NCBI RefSeq assembly: GCF_019091135.1
Contig: NZ_JAGXJW010000015.1
Span: forward strand, 62,001 to 126,000
Direction of reading: 5' to 3'
DNA: 64,000 nucleotides
Source: Cohnella sp. GbtcB17
Lineage (GTDB): Bacteria > Bacillota > Bacilli > Paenibacillales > Paenibacillaceae
The number at the start of each line of letters is the position of its first letter. Position 1 is the first letter of the stretch. A program made the translations under genes and the position numbers. Below are positions 27,908-37,084 of the stretch, piece by piece. The notes beneath the pieces were generated by a model. It made no database searches. It saw only the letters and a list, made by a program, of their open reading frames with translations, and had not been told where the DNA came from.

Positions 27908-28501
27908 ATGATCAACCGCCAAACGCATCCGAAAGCCGACGCTTTTTTCGCAAAATCGAGTCGCTGGAAGGCCGAATACGCGCATTTGAGAGAAATCGTC
28001 ATGGACTGCGGGCTGACCGAGGACTTTAAATGGATGCATCCGTGCTATACGTATCAAGGCAAAAACGTCGTGCTCATCCATGGGTTTAAGGAATACTGCG
28101 CGCTGCTGTTCCATAAAGGCGCTCTTCTTAAAGATCCGAACGGGATCCTCGTCCAGCAGACCGAAAACGTACAGGCCGGGCGCCAGATCCGGTTCGCAAG
28201 CGTCGAGGAAATCGCGGAGCAGGAAGCGATCTTAAAAGCTTATATTCACGACGCGATCAATGTGGAGAAGTCGGGGCAGGAAGTGACGTTTAAAAAGAAC
28301 ACGGATTTCGCCGTGGCCGAGGAGCTTCAGCGCGCCTTCGAAGAGACGCCTGCCTTAAAGACGGCGTTCGAAGCTTTGACGCCGGGACGGCAGCGCGGGT
28401 ACTTGCTTCATTTTTCGCAGCCCAAGCAGTCGAAAACGAGAGAGGCCAGAGTCGAAAAGTACAAGCAGAAAATTCTCGAAGGCAAAGGCTTGGACGATTA
28501 G
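27908..28501 (+). CDS. YdeI/OmdA-like protein
   Basis: 197 residues, GAGGGCC then ATG. The N-terminal ~110 residues fit the YdhG/YdeI alpha/beta domain (DFKWMHPCYTYQGKNVVLIHGFKEYCALLFHKGALL), and the C-terminal part (FEALTPGRQRGYLLHFSQPKQSKTREARVEK) is the bacteriocin-protection YdeI/OmpD-associated domain. Function is poorly known in the family; some members are linked to stress and antimicrobial resistance. Followed by a clear terminator; probably co-transcribed with the UvrA-like gene. Confidence 0.82.
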   Translation: MINRQTHPKADAFFAKSSRWKAEYAHLREIVMDCGLTEDFKWMHPCYTYQGKNVVLIHGFKEYCALLFHKGALLKDPNGILVQQTENVQAGRQIRFASVEEIAEQEAILKAYIHDAINVEKSGQEVTFKKNTDFAVAEELQRAFEETPALKTAFEALTPGRQRGYLLHFSQPKQSKTREARVEKYKQKILEGKGLDD

Positions 28502-28530
28502 GGCGAGGCGCGAATAGCAAGCTCATTTTG

Positions 28531-28559
28531 AAAAGCATCGGTGGAAGCCGGTGCTTTTT
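28531..28559 (+). terminator. Rho-independent terminator after the YdeI-like gene
   Basis: 12-bp stem AAAAGCATCGGT / GCCGGTGCTTTT with two G-T pairs, GGAA loop and T tail. It overlaps the earliest possible start of the next reading frame. Confidence 0.88.
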
Positions 28560-29396
28560 ATCTGTACAACGCCTCTTGACTTGGAACACGCCGAGCCTCC
28601 GACAGTTAACTACGCTTCGAAGCGTCCGATTATCATTGACGGCGTTGCCCTCGCTTCGGAAGTCAATCCCGAAGTGAAAAACAATCGGACGATGGTTCCA
28701 TTGCGGTTAATCGGCGAGAATTTGGGAGCTCAGGTGGAATGGAATAAGACGGAAGTGACGCTAGTCAAAAACAAGATGACGGTTCGTTTAAACACAATCA
28801 GCAGCATTGCGCTGAAAAATGGCGAAAAGGTACAGCTCGACGCGATGCCTTATTTGAAAAACAATCGTATTTACGTCCCGCTTCGCTTTATCGCGGAAAC
28901 TTTTCAGGCCAAAGTCAGCTATAACAATGCCACTGTTCAGATCGATACCGCTCCGCTCAAGATCGGCGGCGTAGCCGTGAAGGCCTTTCAGCAGGAATAC
29001 CATATGTTCATGGGCGGGGTCGTCCAGCAAATCAGGGGGAATGCCTATAACGAAGCCCTCTACCGATTAATCGAAGAAAACAAAGGAAAAGCCATTCAGG
29101 AGCCTGCCAATTATTCGTGGAACTTGAATCTCGATGATCCAGACGCCTATTACAAAAATGGCCAATTCGAATTTTTGGACGCAAAAGGAGCGAGTATCAA
29201 GCGTTTTGATATATATTCCTTACAAAACGTCTCTCCAGAAGGAACGACGCCCGCATATCCGCAGATCATAGTTCATGATTATTTAGCCAATCAATGGTTC
29301 GAATTTAGTCGTTCTGCGCAACAATCCATGGAACAGCTTATTTACACGGCATCGACAAGTGGGTTTCTGACCATCATTAGTAATACGGTTGCATAA
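28551..29396 (+). pseudogene. Copper-amine-oxidase-N-domain protein lacking a normal start and signal peptide
   Basis: An open frame of about 281 codons. Residues about 22-125 hold the tandem copper amine oxidase N-terminal-like fold (VKNNRTMVPLRLIGENLGAQVEWN, then LKNNRIYVPLRFIAETFQAKVSYNNATVQI), normally found in secreted Paenibacillus surface proteins behind a signal peptide. Here the frame opens inside the previous terminator (stop codon at 28515), has no ATG before the domain, no ribosome binding site, and no signal peptide. The C-terminal 150 residues are an unrecognised domain. Base composition is lower in GC than its neighbours. It is most likely a 5'-truncated remnant; use of a weak TTG (28581) cannot be excluded. 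Confidence 0.55.
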
Positions 29397-29425
29397 AATC
29401 GATCGAGATTGGCATGCGTGACCAT

Positions 29426-29454
29426 TTGTTTGTGCCAAATAAACATCGTATGAT
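29426..29454 (+). promoter_or_regulatory. Sigma-A-type promoter for the lipoprotein gene
   Basis: TTGTTT, 17-base spacer, TATGAT, 38 bases before the ATG at 29492. Confidence 0.5.
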
Positions 29455-29491
29455 AGATGAACTTGGACAAGCGCAAGGGAGAAATGGCTAA

Positions 29492-29887
29492 ATGAAATTT
29501 CACGGTACTACACGGCGCCAGCTGCGCATCATCATCGCCATCGTCGCAGTGTTCATGCTGGCCGGCTGCGGGGCTTCGGGAAAACAGCAGACGCTTAAAT
29601 TTTCAGAGGTCACGTTAAGCAGTCAGCCGACGCCGCCTGCGGCAGGGCAAGCGGCGAAGCTCATTGCCACGATCGACAACGAAAAATTTGCAGCGCTGGA
29701 AGCTAAGGCTCAATTTCAAATCAATTCCAAAAACGATCTGCCCGGACTGATCGACGCCGTAAAGGAAGGCGACGGCTACACGGCCGACTATACGTTTCCT
29801 TCCGACGGGGAATATACGATTACGATTCATCTGATTTATCCGGACGATCACTTCGCGATCACGAAGCAGCTCCGCGTCGGCGGTTAG
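29492..29887 (+). CDS. Lipoprotein with YtkA/FixH-like beta domain
   Basis: 131 residues with AAGGGAG upstream. The N-terminus is basic then hydrophobic and ends in a lipobox LAGC (Cys about 27), so it should be anchored to the outer face of the membrane. The mature part (LSSQPTPPAAGQAAKLIATID ... GEYTITIHLIYPDDHF) is an Ig-like beta-sandwich of the YtkA/FixH type. Function is unknown; such domains are often associated with metal or redox proteins. Confidence 0.75.
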   Translation: MKFHGTTRRQLRIIIAIVAVFMLAGCGASGKQQTLKFSEVTLSSQPTPPAAGQAAKLIATIDNEKFAALEAKAQFQINSKNDLPGLIDAVKEGDGYTADYTFPSDGEYTITIHLIYPDDHFAITKQLRVGG

Positions 29888-29935
29888 CGCAGAGCCGAGG
29901 ACGGCCATGGCACTCCGAGGGTCCATTTCCCTCTA

Positions 29936-30211
29936 TTGGCATATTCGCAGGAGAAATGGACATCCTATGATTCGGCTTTGGTTCGGCTGATGGGATTGAT
30001 CGAGAAGAGGTTCGGGAGGCAACGACGTTTTATGGCGAACAAAAAAATGTATTATGCATTCGAGGATCCTTTCGGCGATGCGATGGAGTTTCAAGCGACG
30101 AGCCTGCGGCAGGCGATGATCATCAAAAAAAAGAAAGCGCAGGCGATCGGCAAACCGAAGGAAGCCTTCGAGCTTACGAGCATACGCAAAAAACCAATCC
30201 AGGGCGAGTAG
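29936..30211 (+). CDS. Small basic protein of unknown function, start uncertain
   Basis: Up to 91 residues from a TTG with no good ribosome binding site; later in-frame ATG at 29990 also lacks one. Rich in Lys/Arg with RFMANKKMYYAFEDPFGDAMEFQA and a run of lysines near the C-terminus. A good terminator overlaps its stop codon, which supports it as the end of a real transcription unit. It may be a 5'-truncated remnant. No family recognised. Confidence 0.35.
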   Translation: MAYSQEKWTSYDSALVRLMGLIEKRFGRQRRFMANKKMYYAFEDPFGDAMEFQATSLRQAMIIKKKKAQAIGKPKEAFELTSIRKKPIQGE

Positions 30212-30229
30212 CCCGGCTTGGTTTTTTTT
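30188..30229 (+). terminator. Terminator overlapping the stop of the small basic gene
   Basis: A-rich arm AAAAAACCAA...GGGC pairs with GCCC...TTGGTTTTTTT, with an internal mismatch, and is followed by a T run. Confidence 0.75.
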
Positions 30230-30316
30230 ATGCAAGGAAGCGGCTATTGTTCCTGCCAAACGGATGCGTTAGATTTAAAAAACGCGACAGCCGTGTACCG
30301 AAGGAGGGGCCGACCG

Positions 30317-31207
30317 TTGGAATTGAGACAACTGGATTATTTTATCGCGACCTGCGAGGAGCTGCATTTTACGAGAGCGGCCGAGAAGATCGGGATCACG
30401 CAGCCTTCCTTGAGCCATCAGATCAAAGCGCTTGAAGACGAGATCGGCGTTCCATTGTTCGACCGGATCGGGAAAAAAATCGCTTTAACCGAAGCCGGAA
30501 TGATCTTGTATGCGCAGAGCAAACTTGCATTCGGCAATCTTGCGAGCGCCAAAGAGCAAATCCAAGAGCTGCAGCGAATCGAACGCGGCAAGTTGTCGAT
30601 CGGCGCGCTGCCGGGAGAGCTCAACCAGTTGGTGTCGACGTTGCTGATCGATTACCACCGCGATTATCCCAAAGTCCAAATCAAAATATTGGGCGTCGAG
30701 GATGTCGCGACCGGTCTGCTGCAAAACGAATTGGATCTAGCCGTTACGATTTTGCCGATCGAGGACGAGCGGATCGAGACGATCCCTCTGTACAACGAAC
30801 GGTTTTTCTTCGTCGCGACAGCCGGACATCCTTATGCCGGCCGAAGCGCCATCGATTTTGAAGAAATATTGCGCGTACCGGTCGTAACGTTTCCCGAGAC
30901 GCATCGCTGCCGCCAATTGGTCGATACGACCTGCGCCAGAGCCGGCCTTCGGCTCCAGCCCTTGATCGAGACGACGACGATCGATTCGTTGTTCGGACTC
31001 GTCCGGTCGGGCGCAGGCGGCTCCGTTTTGTCGAAGACGCTGCTCGAGATGTATAACTACGACGATTTAGTTTGCATTCCGATTCAAAATCCCAGCCTGA
31101 CGAGAGAAGTGGGCATGGCATACCTTCGCGATAAATATATGGGGAAGGCTTCGCAGGGCTTTATCGAACTCATGCAAACACAAGTGAAAATGCTCAAAGT
31201 AAAATGA
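30317..31207 (+). CDS. LysR-family transcriptional regulator
   Basis: 296 residues from TTG 30317, eight bases after AAGGAGGGG; longer in-frame starts run back into the terminator. Residues 1-60 are the LysR winged HTH (LDYFIATCEELHFTRAAEKIGITQPSLSHQIKALE), 85-290 the effector-binding periplasmic-binding-like domain. The gene lies directly before a SLAC1/TehA transporter on the same strand, with a perfect T-N11-A LysR box between them, so it likely activates that gene in response to a small anion. Confidence 0.92.
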   Translation: MELRQLDYFIATCEELHFTRAAEKIGITQPSLSHQIKALEDEIGVPLFDRIGKKIALTEAGMILYAQSKLAFGNLASAKEQIQELQRIERGKLSIGALPGELNQLVSTLLIDYHRDYPKVQIKILGVEDVATGLLQNELDLAVTILPIEDERIETIPLYNERFFFVATAGHPYAGRSAIDFEEILRVPVVTFPETHRCRQLVDTTCARAGLRLQPLIETTTIDSLFGLVRSGAGGSVLSKTLLEMYNYDDLVCIPIQNPSLTREVGMAYLRDKYMGKASQGFIELMQTQVKMLKVK

Positions 31208-31236
31208 TGAGCGATCTCTGAACTGCGGGTCTCGTC

Positions 31237-31261
31237 TATCGTTCACATAGAAATAACGATA
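31237..31261 (+). promoter_or_regulatory. LysR-type operator upstream of the TehA-like gene
   Basis: Seven-base arms TATCGTT and AACGATA separated by 11 bases, the classical T-N11-A LysR box, ending directly next to the -35 hexamer of the following promoter. Confidence 0.8.
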
Positions 31262-31291
31262 TTGATCTATCAACACTTCTCCCCCTACAAT
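31262..31291 (+). promoter_or_regulatory. Promoter of the TehA-like gene
   Basis: TTGATC, 18-base spacer, TACAAT, abutting the LysR box on its upstream side, as in LysR-activated promoters. Confidence 0.65.
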
Positions 31292-31321
31292 GAAACGACA
31301 GGAAAAGGGGGAGAGAGATAC

Positions 31322-32308
31322 ATGCGTGAAATAACTGCTGAATTAAAGTTGTCGGCCCTGGGCTCCATTCAGTTTCTTCCGGTCAATCTGTTTGCATCGG
31401 TAATGGGATTTTCAGGTCTTACCTTGGCTTGGAGAGAAGCAATCGAGCTGTTCGGCGCGCCTGCCGCGATCGCGGACATTTTCGGAGGGATGGCTGTCGT
31501 CTTATTCATGACGCTCAGTATCGGTTATTCGTTCAAATGGTTTTTATATCCGCAGACCGTAAAGGAAGAATTCGTGCACCCGATTGCAAGCCATTTTTTC
31601 GGAACGATCACGATTTCCGTCCTGTTGCTATCCTCCGTCATCGGCAGCTATAGCCCGCTTGCCGGACAAGCGATCTGGATCGCCGGGGCGACGGCAACTT
31701 TAGCGCTTAGCTATATGTTCGTCGCACGACTGATGAACGGCAACCGCGAACGCGGCCATTCAGTTCCGGCCATGCTCGTCCCCGTGGTCGGCACGCTCGA
31801 CATTGCGGTCGCAGGCGGCACGATGCCGTTCCCGTGGGCGCATGAGGTCAATATGCTGTCGCTTGCGATCGGCGGGATGTTCGCGCTCGTATATTTCACA
31901 TTCATAATGTCCAGATTGATTCACGAAGCCCCGCTCCCGAAGACGATGGCGCCTTCCTTGTTGATTCTGATCGCGCCGTTCGAGGTCGGATTTCTAGGCT
32001 ATTCGAACGTTACGGGACGCATCGATGCGTTCGCCTCCGCGCTGTTTTACTTCGGACTGTTTTTGTTTGTCGTCCTGTTCTTCAAAGTATTCAACAAATC
32101 CATCCCGTTTGGCGCTTCGTGGTGGGGCGTGAGCTTCCCGATGGCCGCGCTCGGCATCGCAGCCTTAAAATACGCGTTGTTCTTGCGAGCTTGGCCTTTG
32201 ATGCTCCTGTCCGCGGCCTTGTTGGGTTTACTCAGCATCGTGTTGGTCATTCTGCTTTACCGGACGATAAGATTGCTGCTAGGCGGCAAGCTTCTCGCAG
32301 GGAAATGA
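31322..32308 (+). CDS. SLAC1/TehA (TDT) family anion channel or exporter
   Basis: 328 residues from ATG 31322 (GGGGGAG upstream). About ten hydrophobic helices, beginning ALGSIQFLPVNLFASVMGFSGLTLA, the typical opening of the tellurite-resistance/dicarboxylate transporter family; VGTLDIAVAGGTMPFPWAHEVNMLSLAIGG is the middle signature. Family members are trimeric anion channels or dicarboxylate, sulfite or tellurite carriers. The LysR box and promoter indicate inducible expression. Ends 31 bases before the convergent gerAB-like gene. Confidence 0.85.
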   Translation: MREITAELKLSALGSIQFLPVNLFASVMGFSGLTLAWREAIELFGAPAAIADIFGGMAVVLFMTLSIGYSFKWFLYPQTVKEEFVHPIASHFFGTITISVLLLSSVIGSYSPLAGQAIWIAGATATLALSYMFVARLMNGNRERGHSVPAMLVPVVGTLDIAVAGGTMPFPWAHEVNMLSLAIGGMFALVYFTFIMSRLIHEAPLPKTMAPSLLILIAPFEVGFLGYSNVTGRIDAFASALFYFGLFLFVVLFFKVFNKSIPFGASWWGVSFPMAALGIAALKYALFLRAWPLMLLSAALLGLLSIVLVILLYRTIRLLLGGKLLAGK

Positions 32309-32339
32309 AGGTCGCATCGGATGATAAGCGCAGGCTCGG

Positions 32340-33437
32340 TCAGCCATGACCGGGCCTTCTTTTGCCGAGATCGAGCTTCATCGCGATGAACAGGAGGAGC
32401 GGCAGAACGATCTGAAAAATCGTGAACCAGTAAGTGACGACCTTGCCCAGCCAGATGTGATGCGTATAGTTGGGCGATATAAAGGAAAGGCCGTAAATCA
32501 ACAAGCCGGTCCCAAAGACGCCCTTCCGGTATCCGATCCCCGTCAATTGGCTGATGCCCGTCGCCGCACCGGTAAAAAAAGCCGCGAGCTTGAGGCCGAG
32601 CCCCAGGAAAAGCACGAATACGAAGAAGATGTCCATACGCTCGAATACTTGCGAAAACTCGATCAGCTGAACGCTTTCCAATAACGGAAAAGTAACTCTT
32701 TCCGCGATGGACTGCCCGAGCACGAACAGTATCAGCTGGTTCATGGCGATCAGGAAAATCGATACGGCCGCGTAAGTGAGATAGACGGTCCGCGTGAAGT
32801 TGCGATTCTGCGTGCGAACAAGGGGGAAAAAGACGAGAAACAAGACCGTCTGACCGAACGGAAAAGAGACCAGACTGGGAAAGGCAGCCCTGAAAACCGG
32901 CCGCCACCCGTTTTCCAGCACGGGAAATAAATTTTCAGCATGGATCAAATGTTGACCTGTCAGCAAGAATATGAGCAGCAAATAACCGACGATAACAAAA
33001 GGAAAGAGGACAAGCGAACAAAGGAATAAGATTCGCCCGCCATACCTTGCCGTATTGGACACGACGGCGACCGAAAGCAATGCGATAACGAACAAAGGCG
33101 TATCGTTGAGCAAAATCTGCGAAGTTAGCTCGACCAAATCCCGCAAATTGCGGGAGGCTTCGTAAGCGAAATAACCGAAAAAAGCAAACCCGACCGCCTT
33201 GCCCAGCCATTTGCCCATATAGGTTCGACAGAGCGAAAACAGGTCTCGCGCCGGGTCCATTCGATGCATGGCCAGATAGAGCGCGAGCAAAACGAAGCCG
33301 GCGGCCGAAGCCATCGTCATGGCGATCCATGCGTCCTGCTTGGCTTCGGCAGCCAGGAGAAAAAGCGTCGAGCTGCCGATCTCGTAAAGGGCCAGACAAG
33401 CGATTAAACTCGAGGGTTGTGTCGTTCGATTATCCAT
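32340..33437 (-). CDS. Spore germination permease, GerAB family
   Basis: 365 residues, ten hydrophobic helices of the APC-type spore germination permease family (LYEIGSSTLFLLA near the N-terminus; QTVLFLVFFPLVR in the middle). It is the membrane-embedded germinant-binding subunit of a GerA-type receptor in the spore inner membrane. Third gene of the gerAA-gerAC-gerAB operon, 49 bases after gerAC. The order A-C-B differs from B. subtilis gerA (A-B-C) but is common in Paenibacillus-type clusters. Confidence 0.92.
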   Translation of the reverse strand: MDNRTTQPSSLIACLALYEIGSSTLFLLAAEAKQDAWIAMTMASAAGFVLLALYLAMHRMDPARDLFSLCRTYMGKWLGKAVGFAFFGYFAYEASRNLRDLVELTSQILLNDTPLFVIALLSVAVVSNTARYGGRILFLCSLVLFPFVIVGYLLLIFLLTGQHLIHAENLFPVLENGWRPVFRAAFPSLVSFPFGQTVLFLVFFPLVRTQNRNFTRTVYLTYAAVSIFLIAMNQLILFVLGQSIAERVTFPLLESVQLIEFSQVFERMDIFFVFVLFLGLGLKLAAFFTGAATGISQLTGIGYRKGVFGTGLLIYGLSFISPNYTHHIWLGKVVTYWFTIFQIVLPLLLFIAMKLDLGKRRPGHG

Positions 33438-33486
33438 ATGCGATGCACCTTCCTCCGAAACGCCAAGCCCGCTTCAGTTCATCTTG

Positions 33487-34713
33487 TCAGGGCTGATTTT
33501 CGCTCACCGTATTGGTCAGCATGCCCGTGTTTTCAAGCGTCGCCTGGACGCGCACATCCAGATCGACCTGATCGAGCCGTTGCTCCCAGTCCTGCTTCGC
33601 CTTGTTCCATGCAGTCGGATATTTTCGATGGATTTTGTCCGCGAATTCCGCCAGATCGACATGGAGACGCTGCGAGGCAGCCCACCCCCTTCGTATATCT
33701 TCGATTACGACGCTTTCGATCGATTTCTCCAACGCCTCAACCGTGGATGGAGCGGACAGACGCCTCGCGCAAGAAGATTCGATTAATGCGCCCTTGACTT
33801 TGACCCGTACCTTCATTTGAAACGCATCGCCGGACTTAACGGGCCTAACGCGCGTGCTGGCGGTTCTAACTTGATAAGTACCGCGTTCCTGGTCCGACTT
33901 CGCACCTGGGCATGGGAATGCGATCGTCGTTTTTTTAATCCGACCGTTCAACCAGTCCAAGCCGTAGCTCTCGTTCCGCTCGAGCCATCCGACCTGCTTG
34001 TCTCCCTTAAATACGCCTAGCCGCATCAGACGAAGCTTCGTCGGCACGACGGCCGTTTTGAAGGCATCAACACCTTCTAAGGCTTTCTCGTCTCCTCCGT
34101 CTACGCGGCGAATGCCGATTTCGGGTACGAGAATCGCGTTTGAATCGGCGTAAAGGCTTTTGACTATATCAAACACGCGAACGGCCGGCATAGAGCCCGA
34201 AGTTTCCTGATTGGTTGTCAGGATCGTTGCGATCGCCGTTCCCGGCAGTTTTTCCGGCGGCACGAATTGACGCAAAATCCGGGAAGCTTCTCCGTCAGTA
34301 ACGGTCACCAACACGGTTTCCCGCGCGTCGAAGCTTCGCAAATACAAATCGAGTATTTCGGATATCCCGCTGCGCGCTGCCTCCTTACCCAACACGAGCA
34401 CGTCTGTGTGAGAAAAATAGAGCTGCCGGGTAAACTCCAGATTCGCGCGGCTGGCCGCCTCCCGGATCGTGCTGCCGCGCGAGGAAAATACATGTACCGA
34501 AGACTGCGAGCTGCTCGCCGTGCCGCCGCCGCTGGCGCCGGTCCACATCGCGGAGGGTACGATCACTTGATAGGTTACCGTCCATTCGTTGCCCGACCGG
34601 TCGATGCCGGTCGCGGCGGTGATGCCCAGCTGGTTCAATTCTCTGCGGTCCCAGCAGCCCGATAGCAGGCAGCAGGCTGTCAGCGCACAGAGCGATAAGT
34701 ACCGTTTTTTCAT
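33487..34713 (-). CDS. Spore germination lipoprotein, GerAC family
   Basis: 408 residues. Signal peptide ending in the lipobox LLSGCWDRRELN, where the W-D-R-x-E-L after the cysteine is a hallmark of GerAC proteins. The central GITAATGIDR, the SHTDVLVLGKEAA block and the C-terminal domain (WNKAKQDWEQ) complete the family. Overlaps the gerAA stop by four bases. The C subunit completes the germinant receptor on the outer face of the spore inner membrane. Confidence 0.93.
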   Translation of the reverse strand: MKKRYLSLCALTACCLLSGCWDRRELNQLGITAATGIDRSGNEWTVTYQVIVPSAMWTGASGGGTASSSQSSVHVFSSRGSTIREAASRANLEFTRQLYFSHTDVLVLGKEAARSGISEILDLYLRSFDARETVLVTVTDGEASRILRQFVPPEKLPGTAIATILTTNQETSGSMPAVRVFDIVKSLYADSNAILVPEIGIRRVDGGDEKALEGVDAFKTAVVPTKLRLMRLGVFKGDKQVGWLERNESYGLDWLNGRIKKTTIAFPCPGAKSDQERGTYQVRTASTRVRPVKSGDAFQMKVRVKVKGALIESSCARRLSAPSTVEALEKSIESVVIEDIRRGWAASQRLHVDLAEFADKIHRKYPTAWNKAKQDWEQRLDQVDLDVRVQATLENTGMLTNTVSENQP

Positions 34714-36218
34714 GTACGGTTACCCTCTCCATGTCGATTACGCTTAGGCTGACGTCTCGGATTGCGACTGCCTATCACAGCAGGCCGTTGCTTCAGGACT
34801 CTCCAAGGCATTCGAAAAAACAAATCCTTGAAATTGCCCCAATTCAAAGGAGCGATCGGCAGCAAGTAAGGTACGCCGAAGGAGCGGAGCGCGACGAGAT
34901 GAAGGAGGAGCGGTATCATCCCGATAAGCACGCCGAACAAGCCGAACGAGCCCGCAAGCAGCATCAGCAGGAAACGCATCAAGCGAATAGCCGCCGACAT
35001 CCCCAGCGCCGGAATGACGAAGCTCGCGATGGCGGTAAAAGATACGATGATGACCATCGCGCCCGACACCAGGCCGGCCTGGACGGCAGCTTGACCGAGC
35101 ACGAGCGCGCCTACGATCGAAATGGCCGGTCCGATGACCCTGGGCATGCGTATGCCGGCCTCGCGGATGACTTCGAAGGTGAGCTCCATGAGCAGCGCCT
35201 CGAGCAGCGCAGGCAGCGGTATGCCTTCTCGCTGTGCGGCCAGACTGATCAGCATCGTCGTCGGTATCATCTCTTGCTGAAATGTCGTCACGGCGATATA
35301 AAGCGAAGGAAGGAGGAGACTGACGAAAAACGAAAAGAATCGGATCATGCGGACGAATGAGGCGATATCGTGTCGTTGATAGTAGTCCTCGCTCGACAGA
35401 AAGAACTTAAAAAAAGTGACGGGCAAAAGCAAAGCGAACGGCGTACCGTCGACGAGTACGGCGGCATGGCCTTCGAGCAGATAGGCGGAGACGGAGTCCG
35501 GCCGCTCCGTATTCTGAATTGTCGGAAAGGGCGTCCATGCCGTATCCTGGATTAATTCCTCGATATAGCCGCTCTCGAGGATGCTGTCGATATCGATCTT
35601 ATCAAGACGACGGCGAAGCTCATCCAATATGACGGGCTGCACGATGCCGTGAATATAAACGACAGCGATTTTCGTTCGCGTATAGCGACCAAGGATACGA
35701 TCCTCGATTCGCAAATCGGGCGTGCGAAGTCTTCTGCGTACCAGTGAAAGGTTGTCTGCCAGATTTTCCGTAAAGCCGTCTTTCGGTCCCCGAACGACCG
35801 TCTGGGAAGACGGCTCCTCGATGGAACGGGAGGGACCGCCGGGAATGGCCACAGACAGTCCGCCCGAGCGTCCGGCCCCGATAATGACGACTTCTCCGTT
35901 CAGCATCGCCTGAACGAGCGAATCCTCGGTTGCCGCATCCGCCAGTGCGCCGACAGGTACGCGAGAGGCAAGCGATGCCGCCAGATCGGAAGGATGGACA
36001 GCATCTTCCCGGGCTTCCGCCACGACCGCCTCCAGCAAGAATGCCAGCAAGCTTTTGTCCACCAATCCGTCGATGTAGCAAACGGCATATTTATCAATCC
36101 TGTTCCGTTCGTCTTGAATAAGCCTGACAATAAAGTCCGAACTTCCCCCTAATCGGCAGCGAAGTTCTTCGACGATGGAAGAAAGATCTCCGTTATCCAA
36201 TCCGTCCAACTTTACCAT
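34710..36218 (-). CDS. Spore germination receptor subunit, GerAA family
   Basis: 502 residues: soluble N-terminal region about 1-240 (ICYIDGLVDK and VVYIHGIVQP, the two repeated hallmarks), then four to six hydrophobic helices with VTTFQQEMIPTTMLISLAAQREGIPLPALLEALLMELTFEVIREAGIRMPRVIGPAISIVGALVLGQAAV in the membrane part, the core signature of GerAA. First gene of the receptor operon. No sigma-G promoter could be assigned with confidence in the 130 bases upstream. Confidence 0.94.
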   Translation of the reverse strand: MVKLDGLDNGDLSSIVEELRCRLGGSSDFIVRLIQDERNRIDKYAVCYIDGLVDKSLLAFLLEAVVAEAREDAVHPSDLAASLASRVPVGALADAATEDSLVQAMLNGEVVIIGAGRSGGLSVAIPGGPSRSIEEPSSQTVVRGPKDGFTENLADNLSLVRRRLRTPDLRIEDRILGRYTRTKIAVVYIHGIVQPVILDELRRRLDKIDIDSILESGYIEELIQDTAWTPFPTIQNTERPDSVSAYLLEGHAAVLVDGTPFALLLPVTFFKFFLSSEDYYQRHDIASFVRMIRFFSFFVSLLLPSLYIAVTTFQQEMIPTTMLISLAAQREGIPLPALLEALLMELTFEVIREAGIRMPRVIGPAISIVGALVLGQAAVQAGLVSGAMVIIVSFTAIASFVIPALGMSAAIRLMRFLLMLLAGSFGLFGVLIGMIPLLLHLVALRSFGVPYLLPIAPLNWGNFKDLFFRMPWRVLKQRPAVIGSRNPRRQPKRNRHGEGNRT

Positions 36219-36336
36219 CCTTTCTAACCCGAACCGCCGAACATCATTAAGTTGTCCAATATTCCCGTATTTAACCTGTCGCGCAAATTGTACCTAATTT
36301 GACTTGGCTGTCTTTTATGAACCTGAAGAGTCGGTA

Positions 36337-36342
36337 TATAAT
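36337..36342 (+). promoter_or_regulatory. Probable -10 element of the PAS-protein operon
   Basis: TATAAT ending about seven bases before an ATG at 36349; this places the transcription start near 36349 and argues that translation begins at 36376 instead. No convincing -35 at 17 bases (only TTTATG), so activation or another sigma factor is possible. Confidence 0.4.
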
Positions 36343-36375
36343 TAGCCTATGCAATTAACCAGAGGGCGGAAAAAC

Positions 36376-37059
36376 ATGCTGTTAAATAACGTGCTTTCAT
36401 CGCAAGACCTTTTTCAAAGCTACTTCGAGCACCATCCGGACGGACAGCTTCTCATCGATGCCGAGGGCCGCATTCGGCAGGCCAACACGGCGATCCTGTC
36501 GATGCTGGCGTTCGAGCGGGAAGAGCTGCTGCAGACGTCCCTGGATCGATACATCGACCCCGCCGGCGCGATCGGGTTCGGCGACAGCCGCATGGCCGCT
36601 TCGAAGCTCGAATGCAGCGCTCGTCATTCTCAGGGACATTTGATCGAGGTCAGGCTCACCTGCGTGCCGCTTCGAAGCGACGAACCGCAGGCCGGCTGGC
36701 TCATCACCATCGAGAAGCTGGAGCGTCCCCGGTATATCGTCTCCGTCTTTTCGCCGGACGGCGTATTTACGTACATATCGCCGTCGGTCACCGCGCTGCT
36801 CGGCTATTTGCCGGAAGAAGTCATAGGCAAGCCCGCGGCGGCGTTTAACCCGCCGGAGGAAATCATGAGGCTGGTCGAATTCCGCGGCCTCTCGTATATT
36901 CAGCGCGATTCGGTACGGTTTGTCGGGCGGGTTCGCCACAAGAACGGCGAATACCGTCTGTACGAGACGACGTCCGAATACGTTCGGGACGAAGCCGGGG
37001 AGATCGTCCAGACGATCTGCATCGGGCGCGACATTACAGGTGTTCGGCCAGTGGATTAG
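36376..37059 (+). CDS. Protein with two PAS domains and no output domain
   Basis: 227 residues from ATG 36376 (AGGGCGG six bases upstream). First PAS about 10-110 (YFEHHPDGQLLIDAEGRIRQANTAIL), second about 112-225 (VFSPDGVFTYISPSVTALLGYLPEEVIG, ending in YRLYETTSEYVRDEAGEIVQTICIGRDIT, a clear PAC motif). No kinase, GGDEF or HTH follows, so it must signal by binding a partner. The next gene, 25 bases downstream, encodes an unrecognised 597-residue protein; they form a two-gene unit. Confidence 0.8.
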   Translation: MLLNNVLSSQDLFQSYFEHHPDGQLLIDAEGRIRQANTAILSMLAFEREELLQTSLDRYIDPAGAIGFGDSRMAASKLECSARHSQGHLIEVRLTCVPLRSDEPQAGWLITIEKLERPRYIVSVFSPDGVFTYISPSVTALLGYLPEEVIGKPAAAFNPPEEIMRLVEFRGLSYIQRDSVRFVGRVRHKNGEYRLYETTSEYVRDEAGEIVQTICIGRDITGVRPVD

Positions 37060-37084
37060 CGGAGATACGCAGGGGAGGTCACAG

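Noticed and set aside
36299..36304. TTGACT as the -35 of the PAS-protein promoter
   Set aside because: It lies 32 bases from the TATAAT, too far for a sigma-A promoter.
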